A stretch of DNA of 64,000 bases, taken from positions 62,001-126,000 of IMG/VR virus record IMGVR_UViG_3300008108_004064; one strand, 5' to 3'. Position 1 is the first letter of the stretch; every line of letters starts with the position of its first letter. The notes under the pieces were generated by a model. That model did not search any database. It was not told the origin of the DNA and worked only from the letters and a program-made list of their open reading frames with translations. Origin of the DNA: a virus. A program made the position numbers and the translations under genes. Below are positions 8,328 to 16,140 of this stretch, in pieces.

Positions 8328-8549
8328 ATGTTGTATTACGCTAATATGGCCATTGATGCCATCCAGTCAGGAAAAACCACGTGGCTTCAAACTTTCGTCA
8401 AGGAAGAACAAGTACGCAAACCTCTTCAACAGTTTGTAGATGCACAGACAGCCTACACAAAACAGATTACCAAGACATGGTATGATGTAACAGGTGCTGC
8501 TGCAAAAGCAACAGTTGATAAAGTATTTTCTAAGGAGGTGAAAGAATGA
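8328..8549 (+). CDS. Phasin-like small helical protein
   Basis: The start at 8328 is chosen because AAGGAG lies at the right distance (8316-8321); an in-frame ATG at 8253 would add 25 residues. The 73-residue product is amphipathic helix throughout: MAIDAIQSGKTTWLQTF, then LQQFVDAQTAYTKQITKTW and a V-rich tail. The Q-x-Y-T-K helical spacing recalls phasins (granule-coating proteins), but no family is proven. It overlaps the Hsp20 gene by four bases, and chaperone-like association with phasin-like partners would fit. Function is inference. Confidence 0.45.
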   Translation: MLYYANMAIDAIQSGKTTWLQTFVKEEQVRKPLQQFVDAQTAYTKQITKTWYDVTGAAAKATVDKVFSKEVKE

Positions 8550-9037
8550 ACTGGCTGCTATCCAATGTACCAAAAGACTTTGACAAATTTTTTGTAGGCT
8601 TTGACGAACAGTTCAATCGCCTGGCAAAAATGCATGATGATATCACAAAGAACATTCCTAATTATCCTCCATACAATATCAAAAAAACAGGTGACAATAC
8701 ATACCTGATTGAAGTTGCTGTCGCAGGTTTTGCGAAGCAAGATATTGAGATTGAGTTAGTTGACGGCAAGATGGTCGTTACTGGCAAAACTCATAGTGAT
8801 GATGATAGCAGTTTCTTATTCAGAGGAATTGCAAATAGAGCATTTACTCGCACTTTTGCTTTAGATGATCAAATCGAAGTTAAAGATGCAGAAATGTTTA
8901 ATGGTATGTTAAAGATTTTCTTGGAGCGTATTATTCCCGAGCATAAGAAGCCTAAGAAAATTGATGTTAAAGATACTAGTGAAACTTCTAAACCTAGCAA
9001 AAAGTCTAAAGAACTTTTACTAGAAGAAGACAAGTAA
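8546..9037 (+). CDS. hsp20: Small heat shock protein, Hsp20/alpha-crystallin family
   Basis: A 163-residue protein. The alpha-crystallin domain spans roughly residues 38-130: YNIKKTGDNTYLIEVAVAG, then FAKQDIEIELVDGKMVVTGK, and the late beta strands around FLFRGIANRAFTRTFAL and FNGMLKIFLERIIPE. The G-x-L signature appears as NGMLKIFL. A lysine/serine-rich tail follows. Hsp20 proteins hold unfolded proteins for refolding and are common in T4-like aquatic phages. It is translationally coupled to the preceding gene, preceded by a late promoter 0.5 kb upstream, and closed by a GC hairpin. Confidence 0.88.
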   Translation: MNWLLSNVPKDFDKFFVGFDEQFNRLAKMHDDITKNIPNYPPYNIKKTGDNTYLIEVAVAGFAKQDIEIELVDGKMVVTGKTHSDDDSSFLFRGIANRAFTRTFALDDQIEVKDAEMFNGMLKIFLERIIPEHKKPKKIDVKDTSETSKPSKKSKELLLEEDK

Positions 9038-9040
9038 TTT

Positions 9041-9058
9041 AGGGGGCTTCGGCCCCCT
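9041..9058 (+). terminator. GC-rich hairpin with UUCG loop
   Basis: AGGGGGC-TTCG-GCCCCCT, a perfect 7-bp stem with a UUCG tetraloop three bases after the Hsp20 stop. There is no T-run, so termination may be weak, but the position and stability support a 3' end or RNA-stabilising element. Confidence 0.6.
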
Positions 9059-9064
9059 GTACAT

Positions 9065-9160
9065 ATGATCAAAAAATGGTTTAAAAAATTTTTTAAGTGG
9101 TGGAGCGACTCTATCATTCATATAAGAAAGTATGATAGAGATACGCCGCCCTGGTATTGA
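9065..9160 (+). CDS. Small cationic aromatic peptide, 31 aa
   Basis: The ORF starts MIKKWFKKFFKWW, continues with a mixed polar stretch and ends DTPPWY. The N-terminal half would form a strongly basic amphipathic helix with four Trp/Phe pairs, like membrane-active peptides. It lies between the Hsp20 hairpin and the Sm-like gene. No clear ribosome-binding site is visible, since the hairpin occupies that position, so expression is uncertain. It could be a small membrane or regulatory peptide, or not a gene at all. Confidence 0.35.
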   Translation: MIKKWFKKFFKWWSDSIIHIRKYDRDTPPWY

Positions 9161-9173
9161 TAAAGGATAAAAA

Positions 9174-9509
9174 ATGGTAAAGCTACTTAAACTAATCACA
9201 AGTGAAGAAATTGTAGGGAATTGCACAAAGAAGGGATCTAAGATTTACATAGACAAACCATGTGCTATTATGTTAATTTCCTCAAAGTCTACTCCAGACC
9301 AACATTCAATGGCATTGATTCCCTACGCTGCATATGCGAAGGATCATAAAATAGAAATTGAAAAGCGTCAAGTTGTATGGGAAGCAGATCTAGAAGATGA
9401 TGTGTTGAATCAATACAATGCTATCTTCGGTTCAGGTATTCAAATTGTATCTGGAGATGTACCTAGAAACATTCCGAATATTTCCCAGCTTAGTGTTGTT
9501 GGGTCTTAA
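9174..9509 (+). CDS. Sm-like fold protein of T4-like aquatic phages
   Basis: A 111-residue protein. LLKLITSEEIVGNC and IYIDKPCAIMLI are short beta strands like an Sm/LSm barrel, followed by the conserved phrase STPDQHSMALIPYAAYAKDHKIEI. I recall a structurally described Sm-like protein family of cyanophage origin with this pattern; recall, not search, is my only basis. Such a protein might bind RNA or form rings, but function is unproven. AAAGGA lies upstream of the ATG. Its stop overlaps, tail to tail, the end of the minus-strand gene at 9506. Confidence 0.6.
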   Translation: MVKLLKLITSEEIVGNCTKKGSKIYIDKPCAIMLISSKSTPDQHSMALIPYAAYAKDHKIEIEKRQVVWEADLEDDVLNQYNAIFGSGIQIVSGDVPRNIPNISQLSVVGS

Positions 9510-9808
9510 GAGTTTTTATCTTTTCCCGAACCAATAATACAACCCTCACCCCCAAAGGCTGGATCATCGCTATATTCTATAATAGTCCATGATCCAGTTT
9601 CTTTGTTTCTATACATAACAATTTTAGTGAGAAAATCATTATATACTTGATTGGTTACTAGAAACTCTAACTTTTCCCCATAATTAGTTTTTAAATTATT
9701 TAGCATTTCGGATAGAGGCGAACACAATACAGGTTTATGTCTCTGGGATATCTGAGAATAAGCCAGAGGTGAAATTAAAATCATAAACAAAAGAATTAAG
9801 GTTTTCAT
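9506..9808 (-). CDS. Secreted small protein of the lysis cassette
   Basis: The start at 9808 is preferred over 9835: AAAGGA is at good spacing and a clean signal peptide follows, MKTLILLFMILISPLAYSQ, with cleavage after AYS. The mature part contains LCSPLSEMLNNLKTNYGEKLEF and ETGSWTIIEY. Similar small periplasmic proteins of unknown role occur in aquatic T4-like phages. It is the last gene of the minus-strand block and overlaps the upstream membrane-protein gene by about 74 bases in another frame. Confidence 0.6.
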   Translation of the reverse strand: MKTLILLFMILISPLAYSQISQRHKPVLCSPLSEMLNNLKTNYGEKLEFLVTNQVYNDFLTKIVMYRNKETGSWTIIEYSDDPAFGGEGCIIGSGKDKNS

Positions 9809-10535
9809 TTCGTATCCTTTGCGTTGTTTTTTCACAATCCACCCATTTTAGATTGTTGTAATGTTGATAGGGCCATGTGCCTTTGGGTAACAAACATACT
9901 CCTAATTCTGGGCTATTTTCTATTCTTACCTGAACTATAGCCCAGACTAACCATGCAAAATATAGAACTGTTAAACTAGTTAAACACCAGCATAAAATTT
10001 TATACTGCAATCTTTTCTTTTTTCTTGCATTTATTTTAGCAAGCTCTCTTTCACGCTGCAATAGCGTACCAAGTTCGGGTGGGCTGTTATAGACCATGAT
10101 TTCGCGCAGTTCTTCGCCCATGTGCTGAAGCTGCTTTTTAAGTAAAACACGCTGTAGAGCACGTTTACCTAGACTGTCTTCTCCATGATAAACTTCTGTT
10201 TTACTACGTCGTTCTTCTTCTTCAAATATGGCCTTGCACTTGTAGTAGTTGTCAAAGTATGCACCTAGTTGCTGTCCAATTTCTGTGTAGATATTAGTTG
10301 TATCACCCGACTTCTTGTTTAATTCTATTATGCGATTTTTTTCTTCAATGTACTGATTGCGTTCCTGAACCGTAGGTTGGCGATCTTTAAATTTATTATG
10401 AAATTGATCGTCAAGATCTTTGAGGACCTCCTTGACATCCCCAGCCGCACCTTTAATATCCTTATAAAGTTTACAGCCTTCCTTGACGAGTTTAACTGCT
10501 CCGTTTGCTAAAGCAAACAGTGTTAATGGATCCAT
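9735..10535 (-). CDS. Membrane-anchored coiled-coil protein, unknown function
   Basis: A 266-residue protein. The N-terminal ~175 residues are charged and helical (KLVKEGCKLYKDIKGAAGDV near the start, many E/K/R repeats), likely coiled coil. One membrane segment follows at about residues 184-206 (YKILCWCLTSLTVLYFAWLV) and then an outer part with two cysteines. Long conserved proteins of this layout sit near lysis genes in aquatic T4-like phages. A role in lysis timing or membrane remodelling is conceivable but not shown. The end overlaps the next gene downstream. Confidence 0.55.
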   Translation of the reverse strand: MDPLTLFALANGAVKLVKEGCKLYKDIKGAAGDVKEVLKDLDDQFHNKFKDRQPTVQERNQYIEEKNRIIELNKKSGDTTNIYTEIGQQLGAYFDNYYKCKAIFEEEERRSKTEVYHGEDSLGKRALQRVLLKKQLQHMGEELREIMVYNSPPELGTLLQRERELAKINARKKKRLQYKILCWCLTSLTVLYFAWLVWAIVQVRIENSPELGVCLLPKGTWPYQHYNNLKWVDCEKTTQRIRNENLNSFVYDFNFTSGLFSDIPET

Positions 10536-10541
10536 TTTCTT

Positions 10542-10754
10542 TTATTTTTTATCCCTGTTCTTCACGGCCTCTTTTAACATAGATTTAATCATTAGTAAAA
10601 CTCTTCCCTTTTCTCTTTCGGTAAGATGTTTGACTAACATCAGTTTGTCATCATAACTTTTAGCACCATCTAAAAAGTCGGCAGGAACAGATATCTTTTT
10701 CTTTTTCTTAAATTTCTTTAATTCGTTTTTTAGCTTATCTTGTTCCTCCGACAT
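10542..10754 (-). CDS. Small lysine-rich protein
   Basis: A 70-residue, highly charged protein with KKFKKKKK near residue 15 and a helical second half (LMLVKHLTEREKGRVLLMIK). It starts eleven bases after the secreted 58-aa gene on the minus strand and ends six bases before the coiled-coil protein, so it is part of the lysis-side operon. No family recognised. Confidence 0.5.
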   Translation of the reverse strand: MSEEQDKLKNELKKFKKKKKISVPADFLDGAKSYDDKLMLVKHLTEREKGRVLLMIKSMLKEAVKNRDKK

Positions 10755-10765
10755 TTTTTCTTCTC

Positions 10766-10942
10766 TTATTTTTTCTCTGGAATCTTAGTGCCTTCTAACT
10801 TTTTATGCACTTTGATTGTTTTACAAACTTCTTTTTCTTTTTTAGTCTTGTTATCAAACTCTTTGACACAGACTTTTTTTTCTTCTGCCGCATAAGCCAA
10901 TGGCATTGTTGCGATTAATAACGCTGTAATTAAATTTTTCAT
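10766..10942 (-). CDS. Secreted 58-aa protein
   Basis: A short minus-strand ORF with a signal peptide MKNLITALLIATMPLAYAAE (cleavage after AYA) and a charged mature part of about 38 residues containing two cysteines (KVCVKEF and EVCKTI). AAAGGAAA precedes the ATG. Its start overlaps the stop of the upstream holin-like gene by four bases, so translation is coupled. Possibly a periplasmic helper of lysis; unknown. Confidence 0.55.
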   Translation of the reverse strand: MKNLITALLIATMPLAYAAEEKKVCVKEFDNKTKKEKEVCKTIKVHKKLEGTKIPEKK

Positions 10943-11163
10943 TTCTTTTCCTTTGAAGTAAATTTTTCAGATGCGGTAAATCCAAGACCACCGATGACGA
11001 TATACATCATATATTCATAGGTGGTAGGATTTACTTTTCTTTCAAAAAACATTTCTGCAATAAACCCAATGGCTAGCAAAGCAAATGCCAAAAAGGTTAT
11101 TACTCTTTTGCTGCTTGGATTTTGCTCTCCTTCACCGGAGAGCATTTTGGCCAGAAAGTTCAT
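10939..11163 (-). CDS. Two-helix membrane protein, holin-like
   Basis: A 74-residue protein with a short soluble start (MNFLAKMLSGEGEQNPSSK), a hydrophobic helix VITFLAFALLAIGFIAEMF, a short linker, a second helix YMMYIVIGGLGFTA, and a lysine tail. Size, two membrane helices and position beside the endolysin suit a class II holin. Another two-helix protein lies directly upstream (11164-11649), so which one is the holin cannot be decided from sequence. Confidence 0.5.
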   Translation of the reverse strand: MNFLAKMLSGEGEQNPSSKRVITFLAFALLAIGFIAEMFFERKVNPTTYEYMMYIVIGGLGFTASEKFTSKEKK

Positions 11164-11649
11164 TTATAGCTCCGGATGTGGAGGTTGTGCTGGTGCTTCT
11201 TTACCACCAAAGCCTGCAGCAACATTAGGCGCAAAGCTTGCAAACGCATCAGGTGCTGCTGCAAATGGGCTTGCTGTAGATGTTGCTACTGCCGCACTAC
11301 CTAGTGATATTGAGGCACTCAACCCGTTAACCGGAGGTGTAGGTGGCGGAGTATATGGTTTGTTCGCTGCATCTAATGCTTTAGCTCTTAAATCCTTATC
11401 GTCACCTGCTAGCATAATGCCAGACAATGTACCAGTTAAGAATGTAGCAATCGGAATAATTAATTCAAAGAACTTATTATCCACTGGGCTCATACCATTC
11501 ATTGGTTGAGTAACAAAGATTAAACTATATAGAACAACAAAAACAATTCCAAATAGTGTTAACCCTAAAACGATACCAATAAAGAATTTTAATCTCGCGT
11601 TTAATTCTTCAGTTGTATATCTTGGTCCTTCCCATATATCTTTAATCAT
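11164..11649 (-). CDS. Two-helix membrane protein with Ala/Pro-rich tail, holin or antiholin candidate
   Basis: A 161-residue protein. Membrane helices at about residues 22-45 (FFIGIVLGLTLFGIVFVVLY) and 64-82 (IIPIATFLTGTLSGIML) are followed by a 75-residue alanine/proline-rich tail (TPPPTPPV, GFGGKEAPAQPPHPEL). It lies between the lipoprotein and the smaller two-helix protein with 0-4 base gaps. The long disordered tail is unlike small holins and could face the periplasm or cytoplasm. Lysis role is inferred from neighbours. Confidence 0.5.
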   Translation of the reverse strand: MIKDIWEGPRYTTEELNARLKFFIGIVLGLTLFGIVFVVLYSLIFVTQPMNGMSPVDNKFFELIIPIATFLTGTLSGIMLAGDDKDLRAKALDAANKPYTPPPTPPVNGLSASISLGSAAVATSTASPFAAAPDAFASFAPNVAAGFGGKEAPAQPPHPEL

Positions 11650-11891
11650 TTACATTCTCCTTTTTTCGGCATCTGTTGTGCAGGCTGCGCTATATTTGTA
11701 TTTCCCGGTGCGGCTCCAACCTTATCTTTTTCATATGGAGTCAAATCCTCAGGGCAAGTTCCATTGGCACTACAATATGGTTTTTTACATTCTTTCTTTT
11801 CCCAATTGTCTGGATCTTGACAGGGATAACGATAGTTCTCCGAGCAAGCAACCAGCAAAGGTAATAGTAAAAGTGCTAAATATCTCATCAA
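11646..11891 (-). CDS. Small outer-membrane lipoprotein, o-spanin candidate
   Basis: An 81-residue protein with a lipobox LLVACS (Cys about residue 16) after a short hydrophobic signal. The mature part is cysteine-rich (YPCQDPDNWEKKECKKPYC) and ends in a proline/glutamine-rich segment. Starts at 11891 or 11888 (MM) are both possible. It directly follows the endolysin gene (overlapping starts and stops), the usual place of a spanin lipoprotein that joins inner and outer membranes at lysis. No partner i-spanin is obvious. Confidence 0.6.
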   Translation of the reverse strand: MMRYLALLLLPLLVACSENYRYPCQDPDNWEKKECKKPYCSANGTCPEDLTPYEKDKVGAAPGNTNIAQPAQQMPKKGECK

Positions 11892-12505
11892 TGTCCTCCC
11901 AGAACATGAAGTGCGTGAGCATAATGCTTTTTGCGATCTTCAAGTCCTATGGTCCCACCATTGATTCTTTTTGTCATGGTAAGAATGTCTCCGGTGTCTG
12001 CCCATTGATTTAGTTTATTTGTTTCCCAAAACCAACACGCGGATTGTGCAGCACCCTCAAAAGTCTGAGTATATTCTGCAGCCTCTTCTGGAGAAATTTC
12101 TAATGAAGCGGCAAACCAAGTGTAGTTTGTTTTACCTGTCAATTGAATAAGTCCGCGACCTCGGTATCTCCACCCGTCGCCTGATGCTTCGTCACCGTTG
12201 CCCATACGATTCGCATAGATACGATTCGCAATTTTCTCTGGTTTCTTTTCGTAGGTTTTTGCAGTTGCAATATCCGAAAAGTATTTCCCAAATATTTTTA
12301 CCAGGCTTTCTGCTTTATAATTTAGATTTTCTGTGAGAAAAACAAACCCGCCCGATTCATGTGCACACTGTGCAACGAATGCTGCAATCCTTTGGGGAGT
12401 GTTGATTTCATAATCCGGTAATAATTGACTCAATGCATTATGCCACTGATCAATATAAGGATTCTTAGGTAATAATTGTTTAAGCTGAGCTTTGGTCAGT
12501 TCCAT
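11888..12505 (-). CDS. Endolysin, glycoside hydrolase family 19
   Basis: A 205-residue GH19 enzyme. The catalytic glutamate sits in AQCAHESGGFVFLTENLNY, and the family block YRGRGLIQLTGKTNY is near residue 112-126, with the closing RINGGTIGLEDR. GH19 phage enzymes cut peptidoglycan glycan strands at lysis. No signal peptide is seen, so a holin is required for export. It is the first gene of the minus-strand cassette, preceded by a minus-strand late promoter (12636-12629), consistent with late expression. The opposite orientation to the surrounding replication genes suggests a transplanted cassette. Confidence 0.9.
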   Translation of the reverse strand: MELTKAQLKQLLPKNPYIDQWHNALSQLLPDYEINTPQRIAAFVAQCAHESGGFVFLTENLNYKAESLVKIFGKYFSDIATAKTYEKKPEKIANRIYANRMGNGDEASGDGWRYRGRGLIQLTGKTNYTWFAASLEISPEEAAEYTQTFEGAAQSACWFWETNKLNQWADTGDILTMTKRINGGTIGLEDRKKHYAHALHVLGGH

Positions 12506-12628
12506 TTAGTTTCCTTTAAGTTATGATAATAAAGTCATGTGCTTGACCTTAAGGTTCAACTCAAAAGAAAAACGGACGAAGAATGCCAAAAAGCACGAAA
12601 AAAGGATTACTTTTAGTAATCTCCCTTA

Positions 12629-12636
12629 TATTTATA
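12629..12636 (-). promoter_or_regulatory. Minus-strand T4-type late promoter for the lysis cassette
   Basis: TATTTATA on the plus strand reads TATAAATA on the minus strand, about 125 bases upstream of the endolysin start. It is the only exact match I noticed on this strand and lies where a late promoter of the lysis genes is expected. Confidence 0.45.
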
Positions 12637-12665
12637 TTGCACCCTAGCAATAGATATATTATAAT
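12637..12665 (+). promoter_or_regulatory. Sigma70-type early promoter for gene 43
   Basis: TTGCAC at 12637-12642, 17-base spacer, TATAAT at 12660-12665, followed by GAGGAGC before the polymerase ATG at 12692. It lies in the divergent gap between endolysin and polymerase and slightly overlaps the opposing late promoter. Confidence 0.65.
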
Positions 12666-12691
12666 TAGGCGTTAAACGAGGAGCAAAACTA

Positions 12692-15181
12692 ATGAAATTC
12701 TACACTAGCGTCAATCAGTATGGTAACAATATTTTGGTTAGGGGCGTGAACAATGGCAAAATGGTTCAGGAAAGAATCCCCTTTAAACCGACGCTTTTTG
12801 TCAAATCCAGAGAGGAAAGTAAGTACAAATCCCTATACGGGGAAAATCTTCAATCTATAAATTTTGAGAATATTAACGACGCCAAGGATTATATTTCTCA
12901 GTATAAAGATGTAGAAAACTTTCCGATCTTCGGTAATACCAATTTTGCGTATCAGTATATAACTGAGAACTTTTCTGATAACATAGAATTTGATATTTCT
13001 CAGATTAAAATTTGGTCCTTGGATATTGAAACATCTGCGGACAATGGATTCCCCGATGTATCAAGCGCACAGGAAAAGGTTCTTCTAATTACAATTCAAG
13101 ATTACGAAACGAAGAAACTTACCACATTCGGTCTAAATGATTACGCCCCTAAAACTGAAAAGCATACCTATATTGGATGTAAAGATGAGATAACACTTCT
13201 CACTAAATTTTTAGATTTTATTTCCAGTGATTACCCTCACATCATAACAGGTTGGAACGTAGAATTTTTTGATATCCCGTACCTATGTAATCGCATTCGA
13301 AGAATTCTTGGCGAGGATACACTTAGAACTTTTTCTCCCTGGAGAAATGTCAAGGAAAAAAACATCATCAAATTGAAGAAAGAAAATATTTCTTTTGATC
13401 TTCTCGGCATCGCTATTCTAGATTATTTAGATTTGTACAAGAAGTTTACTTATACAAATCAGGAATCCTACAAACTAGATCACATCGCAAAAGTAGAACT
13501 AGGTAAAGAAAAATTATCCTATGAAGGAACCTTTACAGACTTTTATAAAAATGATTGGGAAAGGTTTGTTGACTATAACATTCGAGATGTGGAACTTGTA
13601 GATGAACTAGAAGAAAAGATGAGACTAATTGAACTCATCTTAACTATGGCTTATGATGCAAAGTGTAATTATATTGATATCTTTTCTGCAGTAAGAACTT
13701 GGGATTGTATTCTTTATAATGAACTATGGAAAAAGAATATTGTAGTCCATCAAAGAGAGAATAGATCTGGCAGACAAATTGCGGGTGCTTATGTCAAGGA
13801 ACCTAAACCTGGTAAGTACAACTGGGTAGTTTCTTTTGATGCTACTAGTCTGTATCCAAGTATTATTATGCAGTATAATATGTCTCCGGAAACTCTAATT
13901 ACAGACTATCCATATCTGTATGATGTTAGTATATCTAAACTTCTGGAGAGTAAAGAAGATCTATCAGAACTTGAAGATAGAGATTATTGTATGACATCAA
14001 ATGGTAGATGTTTCTCCAGAGATAAGCAAGGTGTATTTCCTGAAATTGTTCAAAAGTTATTTGATGATAGAAAGAAATATAAGAAACTGATGTTGGATGC
14101 TCAGAGTCAGTATGAAGAAACTAAAAATAAGCATTGGCTAAAAGAGATATCTAAGTATAATAACTTTCAGATGGCTAGAAAAATTCAAATGAATTCTTTG
14201 TTCGGAGCCATGGCAAATGAATACTTTAGATTTTATGACGACCACATTGCAGAAGGTATTACTTTAACAGGGCAGTATATTATTCAAAGTGTAGGTAAAG
14301 CCTTAGATGATTACCTGAATAAGGTATGCGGCACTAAAGACTTTCCTTATTCTTTTTATTCCGATACTGATTCCTGTTATATCACATTAGATCCCCTGGT
14401 TGAAAAATTCTACAAGAATCAATCCAAGGAAAAGATTGTTGGTATTCTCGACAAGATTTGTGAAACTAAGATTCAGGAAGTTCTAAATAAAGCATGCGAT
14501 GGTATTGCATCCTACACAAATGCCTTTGATAAAAAAATTGTTTTTAAACGAGAGGCAATCGCAGAAACGGGTGTTTGGGTAGCTAAGAAAAGATATGCTT
14601 TGAACGTCTCGAATAATGAAGGGGTTCAATATAAAGAGCCCAAGTTGAAGGTGATGGGATTAGAAATCGTCAGATCATCTACACCTGAGCCTGTAAGAGA
14701 TGCACTTAGAGCGGCAGTTAAACTTGCACTAACCTCTGACGAGGAAACGCTTCAGAATTATATTAGAGACTTTGAATCGGAATACAGAAAAATTAATCCA
14801 GAGGAGATATCCTTCCCTAGGGGAGTAAACGGATTAGATAAATATTCAGATAAAGCAAATATATATAAGCAAGCAACTCCAATGCATGTCCGAGGAGCAT
14901 TGCTTTATAATTTTTACTTGGAAAAATATGATCTAAGTAAAAAGTATCAGAGAATTAAAGAGGGTGACAAAATTAAGTTCATCTATCTCAAGGAACCTAA
15001 TACTATAGGTGAGAACTGTATCGCATTTAACACTGTTATACCTCCAGAAATGGATCTTAGAAAATTTGCAGACTATGATACAATGTTTGCGAAATCCTTT
15101 CTAGAACCTTTAACTACAATATTGGATGGTATTGGTTGGACAGCTAAACCGCAAGCTACATTAGAAGGATTATTCGGATGA
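12692..15181 (+). CDS. 43: Family B DNA polymerase gp43
   Basis: An 829-residue polymerase (T4 gp43 is 898). The 3'-5' exonuclease is shown by WSLDIETS near residue 110 and NVEFFDIPYL near residue 190. Polymerase motif A is FDATSLYPSIIMQY near residue 380, motif B RKIQMNSLFGAMANEYF near residue 495, and motif C YSDTDSCY near residue 555; KKRYAL follows. The C-terminus ends in TLEGLFG, like the clamp-binding tail of T4-type polymerases. It has its own sigma70 promoter and overlaps the following nuclease gene by four bases. Confidence 0.96.
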   Translation: MKFYTSVNQYGNNILVRGVNNGKMVQERIPFKPTLFVKSREESKYKSLYGENLQSINFENINDAKDYISQYKDVENFPIFGNTNFAYQYITENFSDNIEFDISQIKIWSLDIETSADNGFPDVSSAQEKVLLITIQDYETKKLTTFGLNDYAPKTEKHTYIGCKDEITLLTKFLDFISSDYPHIITGWNVEFFDIPYLCNRIRRILGEDTLRTFSPWRNVKEKNIIKLKKENISFDLLGIAILDYLDLYKKFTYTNQESYKLDHIAKVELGKEKLSYEGTFTDFYKNDWERFVDYNIRDVELVDELEEKMRLIELILTMAYDAKCNYIDIFSAVRTWDCILYNELWKKNIVVHQRENRSGRQIAGAYVKEPKPGKYNWVVSFDATSLYPSIIMQYNMSPETLITDYPYLYDVSISKLLESKEDLSELEDRDYCMTSNGRCFSRDKQGVFPEIVQKLFDDRKKYKKLMLDAQSQYEETKNKHWLKEISKYNNFQMARKIQMNSLFGAMANEYFRFYDDHIAEGITLTGQYIIQSVGKALDDYLNKVCGTKDFPYSFYSDTDSCYITLDPLVEKFYKNQSKEKIVGILDKICETKIQEVLNKACDGIASYTNAFDKKIVFKREAIAETGVWVAKKRYALNVSNNEGVQYKEPKLKVMGLEIVRSSTPEPVRDALRAAVKLALTSDEETLQNYIRDFESEYRKINPEEISFPRGVNGLDKYSDKANIYKQATPMHVRGALLYNFYLEKYDLSKKYQRIKEGDKIKFIYLKEPNTIGENCIAFNTVIPPEMDLRKFADYDTMFAKSFLEPLTTILDGIGWTAKPQATLEGLFG

Positions 15182-15612
15182 AAAAATTACTATTATTACT
15201 AGTTGCACTGCCCCTATTTGCATTTGCACAAAAAACACCTCAAGGTGTAACATATGATGCTCAGATTTTAAAAGTTAATGACGGAGATACTATCGTTATT
15301 GCTGCACCGTTTTTGCCTGCTCCCCTAAAACCCCAATTGGCGGTACGTGTCTTCGGGGTAGACACTCCAGAAAAAGGCTTTCGTGCAAAGTGTGAAGCCG
15401 AGAATCAGCGAGGACTTGCAGCCTCAGAGTTTACTAAAAACGCTGTTGCCAAATCAATTAAGCGTCAGGTCATCCTCTACGACTGGGATAAGTTCGGTGG
15501 TCGTGTATTGGGTGATATCATTTTAGATGGACAAAGCTTAAGAGCGATGTTAATTAAGAATGGTTTCGCCAGAGAATATTATGGTGAGGCAAAACAAAGT
15601 TGGTGCGATTAA
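15178..15612 (+). CDS. Secreted staphylococcal-nuclease-like (SNc) thermonuclease
   Basis: A 144-residue protein. A signal peptide, MKKLLLLLVALPLFAFAQ, precedes an SNc domain with ILKVNDGDTIVI, the arginine and acidic metal-site motif RVFGVDTPEKG, and the later YDWDKFGGRVLGDI. SNc enzymes cut DNA and RNA with calcium. Export to the periplasm is unexpected beside the polymerase gene, to which it is joined by ATGA overlap. It could degrade DNA of rival phages during entry or recycle nucleotides. Function beyond nuclease fold is inference. Confidence 0.75.
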   Translation: MKKLLLLLVALPLFAFAQKTPQGVTYDAQILKVNDGDTIVIAAPFLPAPLKPQLAVRVFGVDTPEKGFRAKCEAENQRGLAASEFTKNAVAKSIKRQVILYDWDKFGGRVLGDIILDGQSLRAMLIKNGFAREYYGEAKQSWCD

Positions 15613-15615
15613 TTA

Positions 15616-15644
15616 TAGACTTATTGCATAGATTGCAATATAAT
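15616..15644 (+). promoter_or_regulatory. Sigma70-like promoter before uvsX
   Basis: TAGACT at 15616-15621, 17-base spacer, TATAAT at 15639-15644, then AGGAG before the uvsX ATG at 15670. The same TAGACT-17-TATAAT arrangement occurs before the HTH gene at 30633. Confidence 0.55.
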
Positions 15645-15669
15645 ATAGATTATTACTTTAGGAGATATT

Positions 15670-16140
15670 ATGTCTTTACTTGAAAAATTGAAAAAGAATT
15701 CTACAATCAAAGAAACTGAAATTTTAGAAAAGTCCAAATTCTTTAATAAGAAGGACATGATTCAAACTTCGGTTCCCATGATGAATGTTGCTTTATCCGG
15801 AAGTCTTGAGGGTGGTCTAACTCCGGGACTAACTGTTTTTGCTGGACCATCTAAACATTTTAAAACCGCTTTTTCTTTATTGTTGGCAAAATCTTATTTG
15901 GAAAAATATGAAGATTCTGTTGTATTGTTTTATGACTCTGAGTTTGGCAGCCCTCAGTCTTATTTTGATAGCTTCGGAATTGACACCTCACGTGTACTAC
16001 ACACTCCGATAACGGACATTGAACAATTGAAGTTTGATGTTATGTCGCAGATTAATAATGTAGAGCGAGGCGATCATGTTATTGTTATTGTAGATTCCGT
16101 AGGAAATCTTGCTTCAAAGAACAGAAGTTGTAGGATATAA
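15670..16140 (+). pseudogene. uvsX: UvsX recombinase, N-terminal part (internal deletion and frameshift follow)
   Basis: The first ~150 residues match T4 UvsX: PMMNVALSGSLEGGLTPGL, Walker A GPSKHFKT near residue 58, FYDSEFGSPQSYFDSFGID, and Walker B VIVIVDSVGNLASK near residue 136. The homology then stops abruptly, with a short junk tail NRSCRI. The next recognisable UvsX residues (GYNFIVNVEKSR) lie immediately downstream in another frame. Compared with T4, about 75-85 residues holding the DNA-binding loops are missing. As written the recombinase cannot work. Confidence 0.85.

Noticed and set aside
16109-16140. Self-splicing intron or intein remnant in uvsX
   Set aside because: Coding sequence is missing at the junction rather than interrupted by extra sequence, and no intron or intein motifs are present.
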